A DNA stretch of 64,000 nt from an uncultured Chryseobacterium sp. (GCA_913775525.1 CAJYLH010000022.1:186001-250000); one strand, 5' to 3'; positions 1 to 9,395 are shown, counted from the first letter of the stretch. Notes: a model not told the origin generated them from the letters alone. A program made the numbers and translations.

Positions 1-1038
1 CCAGAAATAATCACCATAGCCATTCAGGGTATCTTCCAGGAATTTTTCATCATTGATCAGCGGGAATAGTGCATTAGCCAGTTGCCATAAATTCCATTGG
101 GCGATCTGTCCTTGCTGCCCGAAAGCGTACCTCCTTCCGGGAAGGTCGGTGGTATTTGGAGTGAAATTAAGGTCGTATTCATCAAGCATAGAATACGGTC
201 CGTAATCAATGGTAAGTCCCAGAATGGACATATTATCGGTATTCATGACTCCATGGACGAAGCCTACCCGCAGCCATTCCACCATAAGGTCAGCAGTACG
301 TTCGGAGATCCTTCTGAAAAAATCTTTATATTTTTCAGTGCCTGTAGAAGTAATTTCGGGATAATAATTTTCAATGGTGAAATCTGTGAGCTGCTGCAGT
401 AATGCATACTCTTTCTGCGCAGACAGCAATTCAAAATGGCCGAAACGAAGAAAACTTTCTGCTGTACGTATTACAACAGCACCTTTTTCTTTCTGGGGAT
501 TTCCGTTATACATCATGTCACGTACTACATCTTCACCGGTAAAAGCCAGGCTTAGTGCTCTTGTCGTAGGCACATTCAGGTGGTACATGGCCTCGCTCAT
601 CAGGTATTCCCGTACCGAAGACCGGAGAACCGCTCTTCCGTCTGCATGCCGTGAGTACGGAGTAGCTCCCGCACCTTTCCACTGAAGCTCCGTTTTCCTG
701 CCTTCCGAGTCGGTAATTTCTCCGGCCAATATCGCTCTTCCATCTCCCAGCTGTCCTGCCCAGTTACCGAACTGATGGCCGGCATATGCCGTAGCATAAG
801 TCTGTATGTTTTCAGGAAGTTTTGTCCCTGCCAGAAAATTAAGGTCTTTATCTTCAAATCTTCCCAGGCCTATCTCCTCGGATAGCTGGTGATTGAAAGC
901 AATCAGTGCCGGGCTTTCAAAGCCTGCCGGGCTGATGGTTGCAAACAATACCTTTGGGGTATTTCTCTGCATGGGATTCCCTGAAAAATCTCCCGGGAAT
1001 TTTTTTATAAAGGGTTGTTGGATCAGATCTGTATTCAT
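1..1038 (-). CDS. selO: Protein adenylyltransferase SelO (YdiU family), 3' part missing
   Basis: The minus-strand frame is open from an ATG at 1038 to the window edge, giving 346 residues with no stop; the C-terminal part lies outside. The translation carries the SelO pseudokinase core: QLGDGRA (glycine-rich segment), KGAGATPYSRHADGRA, and the catalytic stretch HGVMNTDNMSILGLTIDYGP with the metal-binding Asn and Asp. SelO transfers AMP from ATP to Ser/Thr/Tyr of target proteins in redox stress, an established activity of the family. The start is supported by a TATATTTG promoter box just upstream on the same strand. It converges with nothing here; the PBP1A gene upstream is on the same strand but separated by a terminator. 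Because the end is missing, the C-terminal Cys or Sec typical of the family cannot be judged. Confidence 0.95.
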   Translation of the reverse strand, partial: MNTDLIQQPFIKKFPGDFSGNPMQRNTPKVLFATISPAGFESPALIAFNHQLSEEIGLGRFEDKDLNFLAGTKLPENIQTYATAYAGHQFGNWAGQLGDGRAILAGEITDSEGRKTELQWKGAGATPYSRHADGRAVLRSSVREYLMSEAMYHLNVPTTRALSLAFTGEDVVRDMMYNGNPQKEKGAVVIRTAESFLRFGHFELLSAQKEYALLQQLTDFTIENYYPEITSTGTEKYKDFFRRISERTADLMVEWLRVGFVHGVMNTDNMSILGLTIDYGPYSMLDEYDLNFTPNTTDLPGRRYAFGQQGQIAQWNLWQLANALFPLINDEKFLEDTLNGYGDYFW

Positions 1039-1042
1039 ACTT

Positions 1043-1050
1043 CAAATATA
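1043..1050 (-). promoter_or_regulatory. Promoter -7 box of selO
   Basis: Reads TATATTTG on the minus strand, matching the Bacteroidota -7 consensus TAnnTTTG. It lies only 5 bases before the selO ATG, so the message would be nearly leaderless if this is the active box. No clear -33 TTTG was seen at the usual distance. Confidence 0.5.
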
Positions 1051-1059
1051 TTAATAATA

Positions 1060-1089
1060 AAAGACCTTTCATATGACTGAAAGGCCTTT
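1060..1089 (-). terminator. Intrinsic terminator of the ricT-gldH-PBP1A operon
   Basis: An 11-base-pair stem with one mismatch (AAAGGCCTTTC paired with GAAAGGTCTTT on the minus strand) lies about 20 bases after the PBP1A stop and is followed by a T/A-rich tail. Confidence 0.7.
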
Positions 1090-1108
1090 AGTATGTATGT
1101 GCGACGTT

Positions 1109-3484
1109 TTATTTGTTAAAATCCACGTCCTCTCCTTTATTAAGATTTTCATTCACATTTTCCTCTTTTTTATCTGAGGAAGGTCTTGAAGGTTCAGCCG
1201 GTTTCGGATTTTTGATTTCATCCAGGGTCTGAAGTCCTCCTTCATCACCATATCCGGAACGCAGGCCTTTCAGGTCAGAACATCCGTCTTTCCATTCCGA
1301 GGGCTTGACAAATTTGTCTTCCGGCGAAACTTTCAGGCTTTTATCGGCCCATACCTTTTTCATGTAGATGGCCCAGATCGGCAATGCCATTTTGGCTCCC
1401 TGCCCTTCACCGGTTCCCAGGAAGTGCGTTGCACGATCTTCCCAGCCTACCCAGGTTCCCGTAGCAAGCTTTGGAACGATTCCCATGAACCAACCATCTG
1501 AGTTATTCTGGGTTGTTCCGGTTTTACCGGCAATTTCTATGCTCTTTGATACCCCTTTTCTTCCCAATTCTCCGGAAGCGGTACCATATTGCGTTACCCC
1601 TTTCATCAGTTCGATCATGGTGTATGCATACAGTGGGTTCATCACCTCTTTCGGTTCCACGTTCACTTCTTTAATGATCCTTCCGTTGGCGTCTTCAATC
1701 CTCCAGATCATTTCAGGTTTATTATAATTTCCGTAGTTGGCAAATGTACTGTAGGCTCCCAGCATTTCATAAATGGTAATGTCTGAAGAACCTAGTGCCA
1801 TCGGTAAACTTGTAGAAATATCTTCTGTTACTCCAAGGTCTCTTGCTGTCTGGATCACACTCTGTGTCCCGGCCATTTCAGCCAGCCTGAGCGCTACAGG
1901 GTTTTGGGAGTGGGCAAGTGCATCTTTCAGTGTAAGCATTCCTCCACGCCCCGGAACGTGATAGGTCCCTTTGTTAAAGCTTGCATTGGAAACCACTGAA
2001 CAAGGCGTCATTCCCAGTTTCATAATGGCTGTGGCATAAACGAAAGGCTTGAAGGTTGAACCTACCTGTCTTTTACCCTGCTTGATATGGTCATACTGGA
2101 AATGCTGCCAGTCGATACCACCTACCCAGGCCTTGATCTCACCCGTTGCAGGAACCATAGACATCAGTCCTGCCTGCGCAATCTGCTTATGATAACGGAT
2201 AGAGTCCCAAGGAGACATTTCTACCTCTTCTTCACCGTTCCAGGTAAAGCGTGATGTTTTGATCGGTTTATGGAATTCCATCATAATGGAATCTTCAGAA
2301 ACACCGGCAGCTTTCAGCTGCTTGTAACGGCCGGTTCTTTTCATGGCCTGAACCATGATATCATTGATCTGCTTGCTGTTGATATAATAGAACGGGCGGG
2401 TTTTCCTGCCTCTTTGTTCCGCATCAAACCTTTTCTGAAGGTCTGTTAAATGCTCCTTGATCGATTCTTCCGCATATTTCTGCATCTTTGAATCAAGGGT
2501 TACATAGATTTTAAGCCCGTCTTTATAAAGGTTGAGTTTCTTTCCGTTTGCTTTTTCGTACTCTGTAAGATATTGGTCGATTTCTTTTTTAAGATAAAAC
2601 TTGTAATAAGCAGAGTAGTCATCACTTATATTTTTGATCGGATGGTAATCCAGCGTGATCGGAGTTTCCACAGCTTTGTTATACGTTTCCTGATCGATAT
2701 ATCCCGTTTTCAGCATCTGCTCCAGTACAACATTCCGTCTTCCCTTGGCCCTTTCGGGATTCCTCATCGGATTGTTTTTCACCGGGTTTTCCAGCATGGC
2801 AACAAACATGGCTGCCTCGGGTAAGGTCAGTTGGCTGGTCGTTTTATTAAAATAGATCTTCGACGCCATTTCGATGCCGTTGGCATTATACAGGAAATCA
2901 AACTTGTTGAAATACAAGGTAACAATTTCCTCTTTGGTATATCGTTTCTCAAGGCTTACCGCAACCACCCACTCTTTAAGCTTCTGAAAACCTCTCTGCA
3001 GCTTATTCTGGGACGCCGCGCCGGTGAAGAGCAATTTGGCTAACTGTTGGGTAATGGTAGAACCACCCCCTCTTCCTCCTCCGTACACCACAGCTCTGGC
3101 AACGGACTGGAGGTCGATCCCCGAATGTTCTTTAAATCGCTCATCCTCTTTAGCCTGAAGGGCATAAATAAGATAAGGGGGAAGGTCTTTATACGCAATA
3201 GGCTGCGTCTTTTCTTTTTCGAATTTACCCAGAAGCACACCATCTGCGGAGTAAATCTCAGAGGCTACATAAATATCCGGGTTTTCAAGTTCTTTTACAT
3301 CAGGCATTTCGCCAAGGAAACCCTGCGAAACTGCGAAAAAAAGCCCTGAAATCCCCAAGACTACTACAATAAGTCCGACCCAGATCAGCCTCGCCCATTT
3401 TTTCCAGGAGTTGTCTCTTTTCTTTTTGGGAGGAAGCGGGAATGTTTTTCCTCTGCTTCCCGTATTTTGCTTGTTTTCTTCCAT
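1109..3484 (-). CDS. Bifunctional penicillin-binding protein 1A
   Basis: 791 residues. It polymerises lipid II and cross-links peptide stems in the periplasm. Visible parts: a basic cytoplasmic tail, one membrane segment at about residues 33-54, a GT51 glycosyltransferase domain with the catalytic motif EDERFKEHSG (Glu113) and GGSTITQQLAK, then a transpeptidase domain with STFK (Ser476), SQN (526-528) and KTGTT (654-658). All catalytic motifs are intact and the length is normal for a class A PBP. The C-terminal 50 residues are Pro/Lys/Glu/Asn-rich and probably disordered. It starts 6 bases after the gldH stop, so it is the third gene of the ricT-gldH operon and is probably transcribed from the ricT promoter. 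Symbols such as mrcA or ponA are used for this family; I do not assign one. Confidence 0.95.
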   Translation of the reverse strand: MEENKQNTGSRGKTFPLPPKKKRDNSWKKWARLIWVGLIVVVLGISGLFFAVSQGFLGEMPDVKELENPDIYVASEIYSADGVLLGKFEKEKTQPIAYKDLPPYLIYALQAKEDERFKEHSGIDLQSVARAVVYGGGRGGGSTITQQLAKLLFTGAASQNKLQRGFQKLKEWVVAVSLEKRYTKEEIVTLYFNKFDFLYNANGIEMASKIYFNKTTSQLTLPEAAMFVAMLENPVKNNPMRNPERAKGRRNVVLEQMLKTGYIDQETYNKAVETPITLDYHPIKNISDDYSAYYKFYLKKEIDQYLTEYEKANGKKLNLYKDGLKIYVTLDSKMQKYAEESIKEHLTDLQKRFDAEQRGRKTRPFYYINSKQINDIMVQAMKRTGRYKQLKAAGVSEDSIMMEFHKPIKTSRFTWNGEEEVEMSPWDSIRYHKQIAQAGLMSMVPATGEIKAWVGGIDWQHFQYDHIKQGKRQVGSTFKPFVYATAIMKLGMTPCSVVSNASFNKGTYHVPGRGGMLTLKDALAHSQNPVALRLAEMAGTQSVIQTARDLGVTEDISTSLPMALGSSDITIYEMLGAYSTFANYGNYNKPEMIWRIEDANGRIIKEVNVEPKEVMNPLYAYTMIELMKGVTQYGTASGELGRKGVSKSIEIAGKTGTTQNNSDGWFMGIVPKLATGTWVGWEDRATHFLGTGEGQGAKMALPIWAIYMKKVWADKSLKVSPEDKFVKPSEWKDGCSDLKGLRSGYGDEGGLQTLDEIKNPKPAEPSRPSSDKKEENVNENLNKGEDVDFNK

Positions 3485-3490
3485 GTATGA

Positions 3491-3952
3491 TTACGGTTTA
3501 GCCGTTTCTATTTTTACGCCAACGTCTTCAATTCCCGGCAGGACATCATTCCTCATCGCCTGGATAAGGCCGATCTTATATTTTCCCTTGGAAGGGAAAC
3601 GGTAATTCAGCCTGTACTGAAAAAGGGTCTCTTTGGTATCTCCGAACCCTGTTCCCAGCCATTCACCATTAGGCTTTGCAAGGACATAGTTCAACGTATC
3701 GGTTTCCTTTTTCTTGTTTTGAAGATTGGTGAAATTGACAATAAACCTTATATTGCTGTAAGGATAATCATTGTTATTTCTTACAACAAATATAATATTT
3801 TTAGGATTCTGCGGATCTGCAATCTCAAGATTAAATTTCTGTTCACTTTTCTTATTCCATTTATTATCAACGGAATTCATCTTAACATCTCCTTCCGGGG
3901 AATGGCAGCTGAAGAAAAGGACAAGCGGTAATAATCCCAGCATTTTACGCAT
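3491..3952 (-). CDS. gldH: Gliding motility lipoprotein GldH
   Basis: About 153 residues from the ATG at 3952, which begins MRKMLGLLPLVLFFSC. The Cys follows a lipobox, so this is a lipoprotein. An upstream in-frame start at 4015 would add 21 charged residues before the signal peptide and is unlikely. The ATG at 3952 overlaps the end of ricT by 8 bases, which suggests translational coupling. GldH is needed for gliding in Flavobacterium johnsoniae and is conserved across Bacteroidota, including non-gliding members; its exact biochemical role is unknown. The assignment rests on overall family resemblance and on the gene's place after ricT, an arrangement I recall for flavobacteria. Confidence 0.85.
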   Translation of the reverse strand: MRKMLGLLPLVLFFSCHSPEGDVKMNSVDNKWNKKSEQKFNLEIADPQNPKNIIFVVRNNNDYPYSNIRFIVNFTNLQNKKKETDTLNYVLAKPNGEWLGTGFGDTKETLFQYRLNYRFPSKGKYKIGLIQAMRNDVLPGIEDVGVKIETAKP

Positions 3953-5291
3953 TTCTGTCTTTTTTTGGAGGATATTTCTTTTTGAAGTTTTTCTTTGCCG
4001 GTTTTTTATCAGCACTGTCGTTCACCTCAGTTTTTTCAGTCTGTGCCTTCTGCACTTTCTGTTGGGTTTGCTGCGGTCTTGGCTGGCGGTTGCCGGTCTG
4101 GGAATTGGGATTTTCAGACCGGTCAGGTCTGTTTTTCCTTTGTCCCTGATTCTGCTGGCTGTTATTATTATTCGGCTTGTTATTGTTTCTATTTCTGCTT
4201 TTCTTTTTCTCAAAGCGGTCAACATTATTCTCTTGGATAAGATCGATGCTCTGGAAAGATGGATCAGGCTGCTTCAATTCCTCTAAAGGGAGGGCTTTTT
4301 CACCCCTTTTGTTTTTCGAGATCAGCTTCTTTACCAGGTCTATATCGAAATCATACCAAGCGATGGAGCTGTCCACATAAGCAAACCACATTTTCTTTTT
4401 GAAAACGTCAATCTTAATACAGAACGCTCTTCCCTTTTCAGTCTCCAGGATAGTGGACGAAGGCGGGAAATCATGCAGGGCATCAAGGTAACTGTCCAGC
4501 TCGTAATTAAGGCAGCATTTCAGCTTTCCGCACTGGCCTGCAAGCTTTTGCGGGTTGATACTGAGCTGCTGATAACGGGCTACATTGGTATTCACGGACC
4601 TGAAATCCGTTAGCCAGGTAGAACAGCAGAGCTCTCTTCCACAAGATCCGATACCGCCTACTTTAGCGGCCTCTTGCCTGAAACCGATCTGCTTCATGTC
4701 GATTTTTGTCCTGAAAGCAGCAGCGTAATCTTTGATCAGCTGCCTGAAATCTATCCGGTTATCGGCAGTATAATAGAAGGTTACCTTTGAAGCATCACCC
4801 TGATATTCAACATCAGTAACTTTCATTTCAAGGCCTAATCTGTGAGCGATTTTCCGGGCTTCTATCTTTACCGTATCCTCTTTTTTTCTGACTTCCTGCC
4901 AGACTTCAATATCTTTTTGGTTAGACTGTCGGTATATTTTAAGCGCAGATTCTTCTGAAAATCTTTTCTTTTTCATCTGAATCTTTACCAATTCTCCGGT
5001 AAGGCTTACAACGCCTACGTCATGTCCCGGGCTTGATTCTACTGTGACTACACTACCTATATGTAACGGAATATTATTGACATTTTTATAAAACGATTTT
5101 CTGTCATTCTTAAATCTAACTTCTACAAGATCGCATCTGTTGGGAGCGGGATTGTTAATGTTAGACAGCCAGTCGAAAACACTTAATTTATAACTATTAC
5201 CACAGGTATTTACATTTTCACAGCCACTCGCGGTTTTCTTCGGTCCGCATGAATGGGCAGAATCGCCGGATGTTTTGCATCCACAACTCAT
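3945..5291 (-). CDS. ricT: RicT/YaaT-like PSP1-domain protein
   Basis: 448 residues. The N-terminus is Cys-rich (CGCKTSG, then CGPKK). The PSP1 core includes GGIGSCGRELCCSTWL and GQCGKLKCCLNYEL; paired cysteines of this type bind iron-sulfur clusters in the Bacillus Ric complex (RicA/F/T), which acts in RNA processing and phosphorelay control. The last 100 residues are rich in Asn, Gln, Lys and Arg and look disordered, an extension missing from Bacillus RicT. No RicA or RicF partner is encoded in the window. It is the first gene of an operon with gldH and PBP1A and has a TAAATTTG box 20 bases upstream. What it does in a non-sporulating flavobacterium is unknown. Confidence 0.88.
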   Translation of the reverse strand: MSCGCKTSGDSAHSCGPKKTASGCENVNTCGNSYKLSVFDWLSNINNPAPNRCDLVEVRFKNDRKSFYKNVNNIPLHIGSVVTVESSPGHDVGVVSLTGELVKIQMKKKRFSEESALKIYRQSNQKDIEVWQEVRKKEDTVKIEARKIAHRLGLEMKVTDVEYQGDASKVTFYYTADNRIDFRQLIKDYAAAFRTKIDMKQIGFRQEAAKVGGIGSCGRELCCSTWLTDFRSVNTNVARYQQLSINPQKLAGQCGKLKCCLNYELDSYLDALHDFPPSSTILETEKGRAFCIKIDVFKKKMWFAYVDSSIAWYDFDIDLVKKLISKNKRGEKALPLEELKQPDPSFQSIDLIQENNVDRFEKKKSRNRNNNKPNNNNSQQNQGQRKNRPDRSENPNSQTGNRQPRPQQTQQKVQKAQTEKTEVNDSADKKPAKKNFKKKYPPKKDRNA

Positions 5292-5311
5292 ATGTTATAT
5301 ATTTAATCTTG

Positions 5312-5319
5312 CAAATTTA
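5312..5319 (-). promoter_or_regulatory. Promoter -7 box of the ricT operon
   Basis: TAAATTTG on the minus strand, 20 bases before the ricT ATG. It matches the TAnnTTTG consensus. Confidence 0.6.
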
Positions 5320-5536
5320 GGATAATTTATTTTATCTCCTGAAAAAACTCAAATATTCACCCGGATAATTGTTTAATGTTAAACATACAGCATGAGCTGA
5401 AAAATTATATTTTTTAATTGTCTGATAGATAATCTCTTGTAGATATTATTTCTTAGATGTTATTTTAAACATAATTTTAATGGTGCTTATTGTTTAAAAA
5501 ATTAAGAAAGATTAACAGTCGTACGCAAAATAATTT

Positions 5537-5544
5537 TATATTTG
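5537..5544 (+). promoter_or_regulatory. Promoter -7 box of the FadL-type porin gene
   Basis: TATATTTG on the plus strand, 20 bases before the ATG at 5565. The 245 bases between it and ricT are AT-rich, with no ORF worth naming. Confidence 0.6.
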
Positions 5545-5564
5545 ACTTTATATAATAATAGTCT

Positions 5565-6800
5565 ATGAAAAAATTAATAATATCAACGGCTTTGTTGGCG
5601 GGTGTTATGTCTTATGCGGGAGGCTTCAGGGTTTCCTTGCAGGGGGTAAAACAATTGGCGATGGCTCATACCAGTGCCCATGCCGAGGATGCGAGTGTTG
5701 CATTCTTTAACCCTGCCGGGATGTCTTTCATCCCTGCCAGACTAAGTATTGCAGCAGGAGGTTTCGCTGCAGGCAATAAAGTAACTTTCCAGAACTTGAA
5801 TACGCTGCAGAGCACACAGACGGACAACCCGATCGGGACCCCTATCTATGCTGCTGTTGCTTATAAACCAATTGACAAATTGTCCATCGGGTTCAGTTTT
5901 TCCACGCCTTTCGGAAGTACCATCCAGTATCCGAACGACTGGGAAGGAAAAGAACTGGTACAGAAGCTTGAGCTGAAGAGTTTTTATTTCCAGCCGATGA
6001 TTTCCGTTAAAATGGCAGACTGGGTATCTTTCGGAGCTAGTTATATTTATGCCAAAGGAAAAGTAGACTGGGATAAAGCGGTGACTCAATTTGGCGGTCA
6101 GGTAAATATTAATGATGAAAAAGCAAGCGGCCACGGATATGGTTTCGGGTTCTATTTCAGGCCGGATCCTAAACTTGATGTAAGTGTTGCTTACCGTTCA
6201 CCGGTAGATATGAAAGCGAAGAACGGAACTGCTACATTCAGGTTCCCGTCGCAATCCATCTATCCTCTTTTAGGCCTGGACCAGTCGGGACAGGACCGTT
6301 TTACGGCTACACTGCCTTTAGTAGAAGAATATACGATAGGTCTTACTTATAAAGTTACCCCGAAATGGTTGGTATCTGCTGACTTTAATTACCATGGCTG
6401 GGAAAGGTATTCCAAGCTGACCCTTGATTTTGACAAAGCGCCGGTAGGAAACCAAGCCGACCCTACGGTTCTGGTAGCACCTAAAAACTTCAGGAATTCC
6501 AAAACGTTCAGACTGGGTACGCAGTATGCGTTTACTGATATGATCTACGGACGTTTAGGAGCATATTATGATGAATCACCTTATACGGATGATCATTTCA
6601 TCCCTGAAACGCCGTCTTTCAATACTTACGTAGTAACAGGCGGGGTAGGTTTCAAAGTGAAGCAGTTCGGGATCGATGTTTCCGGAGGGTACGCCATGCC
6701 TCAGGCCAGAGATGTTAAAAATTCCACTATCGGTCTGTACGGTCAGGCTAAAGCAACTGCGTTCTATGCAGGGTTAGGTTTATCTTATAATCCTTTTTAA
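5565..6800 (+). CDS. OmpP1/FadL-family outer membrane transporter
   Basis: 411 residues with a signal peptide (MKKLIISTALLAGVMSYAGG). The mature start, GFRVSLQGVKQLAMAHTSAH, and the following NPAGMSF are the N-terminal hatch signature of the FadL/TodX family, which moves fatty acids and other hydrophobic molecules across the outer membrane. The rest alternates as beta strands and ends in a hydrophobic/aromatic C-terminus (LSYNPF), as expected for a BAM-folded barrel. It stands 9 bases before a GDSL hydrolase lipoprotein, and the pair probably forms an operon that takes up and hydrolyses lipids. The substrate is not determinable from sequence. Confidence 0.9.
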   Translation: MKKLIISTALLAGVMSYAGGFRVSLQGVKQLAMAHTSAHAEDASVAFFNPAGMSFIPARLSIAAGGFAAGNKVTFQNLNTLQSTQTDNPIGTPIYAAVAYKPIDKLSIGFSFSTPFGSTIQYPNDWEGKELVQKLELKSFYFQPMISVKMADWVSFGASYIYAKGKVDWDKAVTQFGGQVNINDEKASGHGYGFGFYFRPDPKLDVSVAYRSPVDMKAKNGTATFRFPSQSIYPLLGLDQSGQDRFTATLPLVEEYTIGLTYKVTPKWLVSADFNYHGWERYSKLTLDFDKAPVGNQADPTVLVAPKNFRNSKTFRLGTQYAFTDMIYGRLGAYYDESPYTDDHFIPETPSFNTYVVTGGVGFKVKQFGIDVSGGYAMPQARDVKNSTIGLYGQAKATAFYAGLGLSYNPF

Positions 6801-6809
6801 TTGAAAATT

Positions 6810-8372
6810 ATGAAAAAAATTATAATCTCTACAATAGCTGTCTCAGCACTTCTTTTTACAACAAGCTGCGAGAATGATTTTGATACCGATGTGAAAGATA
6901 TTGCCGTAACCAGCGGGGATGCCAGTTTCAAAACGTATGTCGCCCTTGGAAATTCCCTTACCTCAGGATATAGGGATGGTGCACTATATTCTGACGGGCA
7001 AAATGAATCTTACCCTTCCATGATCGCTGCACAGATGAAACTTGCAGGCGGCGGAGACTTCAAACAGCCTTTAATGCCGAATAATATCGGAGGTTTTACA
7101 GGCCTGCCAGGATTCGGAGGTAAACTTACCCTTCAGTTGGTCAATGGAAGCCTGACGCCGGTGCCAAGTGCAGCGGGTGCAGCATTGGATAATGTTTCGT
7201 CCGGAAGGCCTTATCAGAATATGGGCGTGCCGGGAGCGAAATCCTATCATCTGGTAGCGCCAGGATATGGCAGCCTTGCCGGCCTTGCTACAGGAACAGC
7301 CAATCCTTACTTCGTAAGGTTCGCTTCCTCTTCCACCACTTCTGTTTTAGCAGATGCAATGGCTCAGAGCCCTACATTCTTCTCACTTTGGATAGGAAAT
7401 AACGATGTTCTTTTTTATGCCATCAACGGAGGAACGAACTCTCAGACGACAGGGGGGGTAACTACGTATACTGCAGCAACGGTACAGACAGGAACAGGAA
7501 CAAGTCCGGCACTGTATAAATCTAATGATATATCAGATCCGAATGTAGTGGCAGGTTCCATTAAAGCGGTTCTTGATGGCCTTAAAAGTGTAGGAACTAC
7601 AAAAGGGGTTATTGCAAATATTCCTTACGTAACGTCGATTCCATATTTTACTACAGTACCGTACAATCCGCTTACTCCGGCAGTACTGGGTTCTAATATC
7701 ACTGCGCTGAACACAAGTCTTTATGGACCACTGAAGCAGGCGCTGACCGCTTTCGGAGCCGGAGGAAGGATCAATCTTCTTTCTTCTACATCCGCAAACC
7801 CGGTTTTGATTAAAGATAATTCCCTTCAGGATCTTTCCGCTCAGCTGACCGCTGCTTTGACGCCTTCCCTGGGATTGGCTACAGCAACAGCTTTCGGACA
7901 GATCTACGGACAGGCAAGACAGGCAACGGCAGAAGATTATCTTCTTCTGACTACAAGTTCCGTAATCGGAACCACAGCGCCTGGAGCACCTTCTGCGATT
8001 AATGTTTACGGGATTTCGTATCCGCTGCAGAACCAGCATGTCCTAACAAAGACAGAAGCAGGGTATGTGAAGACGGCAACAGATGCTTATAATACTTCTA
8101 TCCGAACCCTGGCTGATACTTACGGACTTGCGTTTGTGGATTCAAATGCCAAAATGGTAGAACTTAACGCAAAATCCGGGATCACTTATGACGGTGTGAA
8201 ATATACCGCTAAGTTCGTGAGCGGAGGAGCGTTCTCGCTGGATGGGATCCACCTTACCGGCAGGGGATATGCCATTATCGCCAATGAATTTATCAAGTCA
8301 ATCAACTCTAAATACAGGTCCACTTTACCGCAGGTAGATCCTAATAAATATTCGGGCGTGAAGTTCCCATAA
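6810..8372 (+). CDS. SGNH/GDSL hydrolase lipoprotein
   Basis: About 520 residues from the ATG at 6810; a TTG at 6801 is in frame but the ATG gives a clean signal peptide. The lipobox ends TTSC, followed by an acidic stretch (ENDFDTD) typical of Bacteroidota lipoproteins exported to the surface. GDSL blocks are visible: block I ALGNSLTSGY (nucleophile Ser, with GNSL in place of GDSL), block III WIGNNDVL, and block V DGIHLTGRGYA with the catalytic Asp and His. These enzymes are esterases or lipases. The middle, about residues 60-400, is long and rich in Thr, Ala and Gly for the family. It sits immediately behind the FadL-type porin gene. Confidence 0.88.
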   Translation: MKKIIISTIAVSALLFTTSCENDFDTDVKDIAVTSGDASFKTYVALGNSLTSGYRDGALYSDGQNESYPSMIAAQMKLAGGGDFKQPLMPNNIGGFTGLPGFGGKLTLQLVNGSLTPVPSAAGAALDNVSSGRPYQNMGVPGAKSYHLVAPGYGSLAGLATGTANPYFVRFASSSTTSVLADAMAQSPTFFSLWIGNNDVLFYAINGGTNSQTTGGVTTYTAATVQTGTGTSPALYKSNDISDPNVVAGSIKAVLDGLKSVGTTKGVIANIPYVTSIPYFTTVPYNPLTPAVLGSNITALNTSLYGPLKQALTAFGAGGRINLLSSTSANPVLIKDNSLQDLSAQLTAALTPSLGLATATAFGQIYGQARQATAEDYLLLTTSSVIGTTAPGAPSAINVYGISYPLQNQHVLTKTEAGYVKTATDAYNTSIRTLADTYGLAFVDSNAKMVELNAKSGITYDGVKYTAKFVSGGAFSLDGIHLTGRGYAIIANEFIKSINSKYRSTLPQVDPNKYSGVKFP

Positions 8373-8395
8373 TATTGAGTTCTTAAAAACTTAGA

Positions 8396-8429
8396 AGCCA
8401 CAGGAGTAATTCTTGTGGTTTTTTTTTAA
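8396..8429 (+). terminator. Terminator after the GDSL lipoprotein gene
   Basis: A hairpin with a CCACA/TGTGG core is followed by nine T bases, 25 bases after the stop codon. The T run merges with the promoter box of prs. Confidence 0.65.
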
Positions 8430-8434
8430 ATTTG
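8427..8434 (+). promoter_or_regulatory. Promoter -7 box of prs
   Basis: TAAATTTG, 22 bases before the prs ATG and overlapping the end of the preceding terminator. Confidence 0.55.
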
Positions 8435-8456
8435 CAAAATCTTTTAAAAAGTAAAA

Positions 8457-9395
8457 ATGGCTGATCAGTTAACTTATCTATTTAGTACAAGAACAAGCAA
8501 GGACTTGGCAGAGAGAATTGCCGAAAATTATGGGCAACACCTCGGGAAAATCAACTTTCAGGAGTTCAGTGACGGGGAATTCGAACCTGTTCTGGATGAT
8601 TCCGTAAGAGGAGGCAGGGTTTTCCTGATCGGATCTACCTTTCCGCCGGCAGACAACCTTCTTGAGCTTTTGCTGATGATTGATGCTGCAAAAAGAGCTT
8701 CTGCTAAAAACATTACCGTAGTCATTCCTTATTTCGGACTGGCAAGACAGGACCGTAAAGATAAGCCGAGAGCTCCGATTGGAGCAAAGCTGGTGGCAAA
8801 TCTTTTAACGGCTGCGGGAGCTACCCGTATCATGACGATGGACCTTCACGCAGACCAGATCCAGGGATTCTTTGAGATTCCGGTGGATCATCTGTATGCT
8901 TCTACCATTTTCGTAGATTACATCAGAAACATGAATATTGAAAACCTTACCATCGCATCTCCGGATATGGGAGGGGCTAAAAGGGCTAAAAACTATGCCG
9001 GGCATCTGGGTGCTGACGTAGTTATTGCCTATAAAGAAAGGAAGAAGGCCAATGTTGTGGAGGAAATGTTCCTTATCGGTGATGTGGAAGGTAAGAATGT
9101 GATCCTTATTGATGATATGATAGATACGGCAGGTACCCTATGCAAGGCTGCGGACATCCTGATAGAAAAAGGTGCCAAAAGCGTACGAGCGATGGCTACC
9201 CATGGTGTCCTCTCAGGGAAAGCTTATGAGAATATTGAGAAGTCCCAACTGATGGAAGTCATTGTAACTGACTCAATTCCTGTGAAAAATAATTTGTCAT
9301 CTAAAATAAAAGTGCTATCTTGCGCCGCATTATTTGCAGACGTTATGAAGATGGTGCATGAGCACAGATCAATCAGTAGTAAATTTATTATCTAA
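8457..9395 (+). CDS. prs: Ribose-phosphate pyrophosphokinase
   Basis: 312 residues, the usual length. It makes PRPP from ribose 5-phosphate and ATP for purine, pyrimidine, NAD, His and Trp synthesis. Visible motifs: FSDGE near residue 36, the flexible-loop region YFGLARQDRKDKPRAPIGAK, the metal and ATP site MDLHADQIQGFF, and the PRPP loop ILIDDMIDTAGTL. All are intact. It lies 55 bases before rplY, and the two are probably co-transcribed from the TAAATTTG box upstream. This is standard housekeeping. Confidence 0.97.
   Translation: MADQLTYLFSTRTSKDLAERIAENYGQHLGKINFQEFSDGEFEPVLDDSVRGGRVFLIGSTFPPADNLLELLLMIDAAKRASAKNITVVIPYFGLARQDRKDKPRAPIGAKLVANLLTAAGATRIMTMDLHADQIQGFFEIPVDHLYASTIFVDYIRNMNIENLTIASPDMGGAKRAKNYAGHLGADVVIAYKERKKANVVEEMFLIGDVEGKNVILIDDMIDTAGTLCKAADILIEKGAKSVRAMATHGVLSGKAYENIEKSQLMEVIVTDSIPVKNNLSSKIKVLSCAALFADVMKMVHEHRSISSKFII

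Noticed and set aside
97-685. Plus-strand ORFs at 97-402 and 374-685
   Set aside because: They are shadows of selO, which is open on the minus strand across the whole stretch.
3953-4015. Longer GldH start at 4015
   Set aside because: It would place 21 charged residues before the lipoprotein signal; the ATG at 3952 gives a normal signal peptide.
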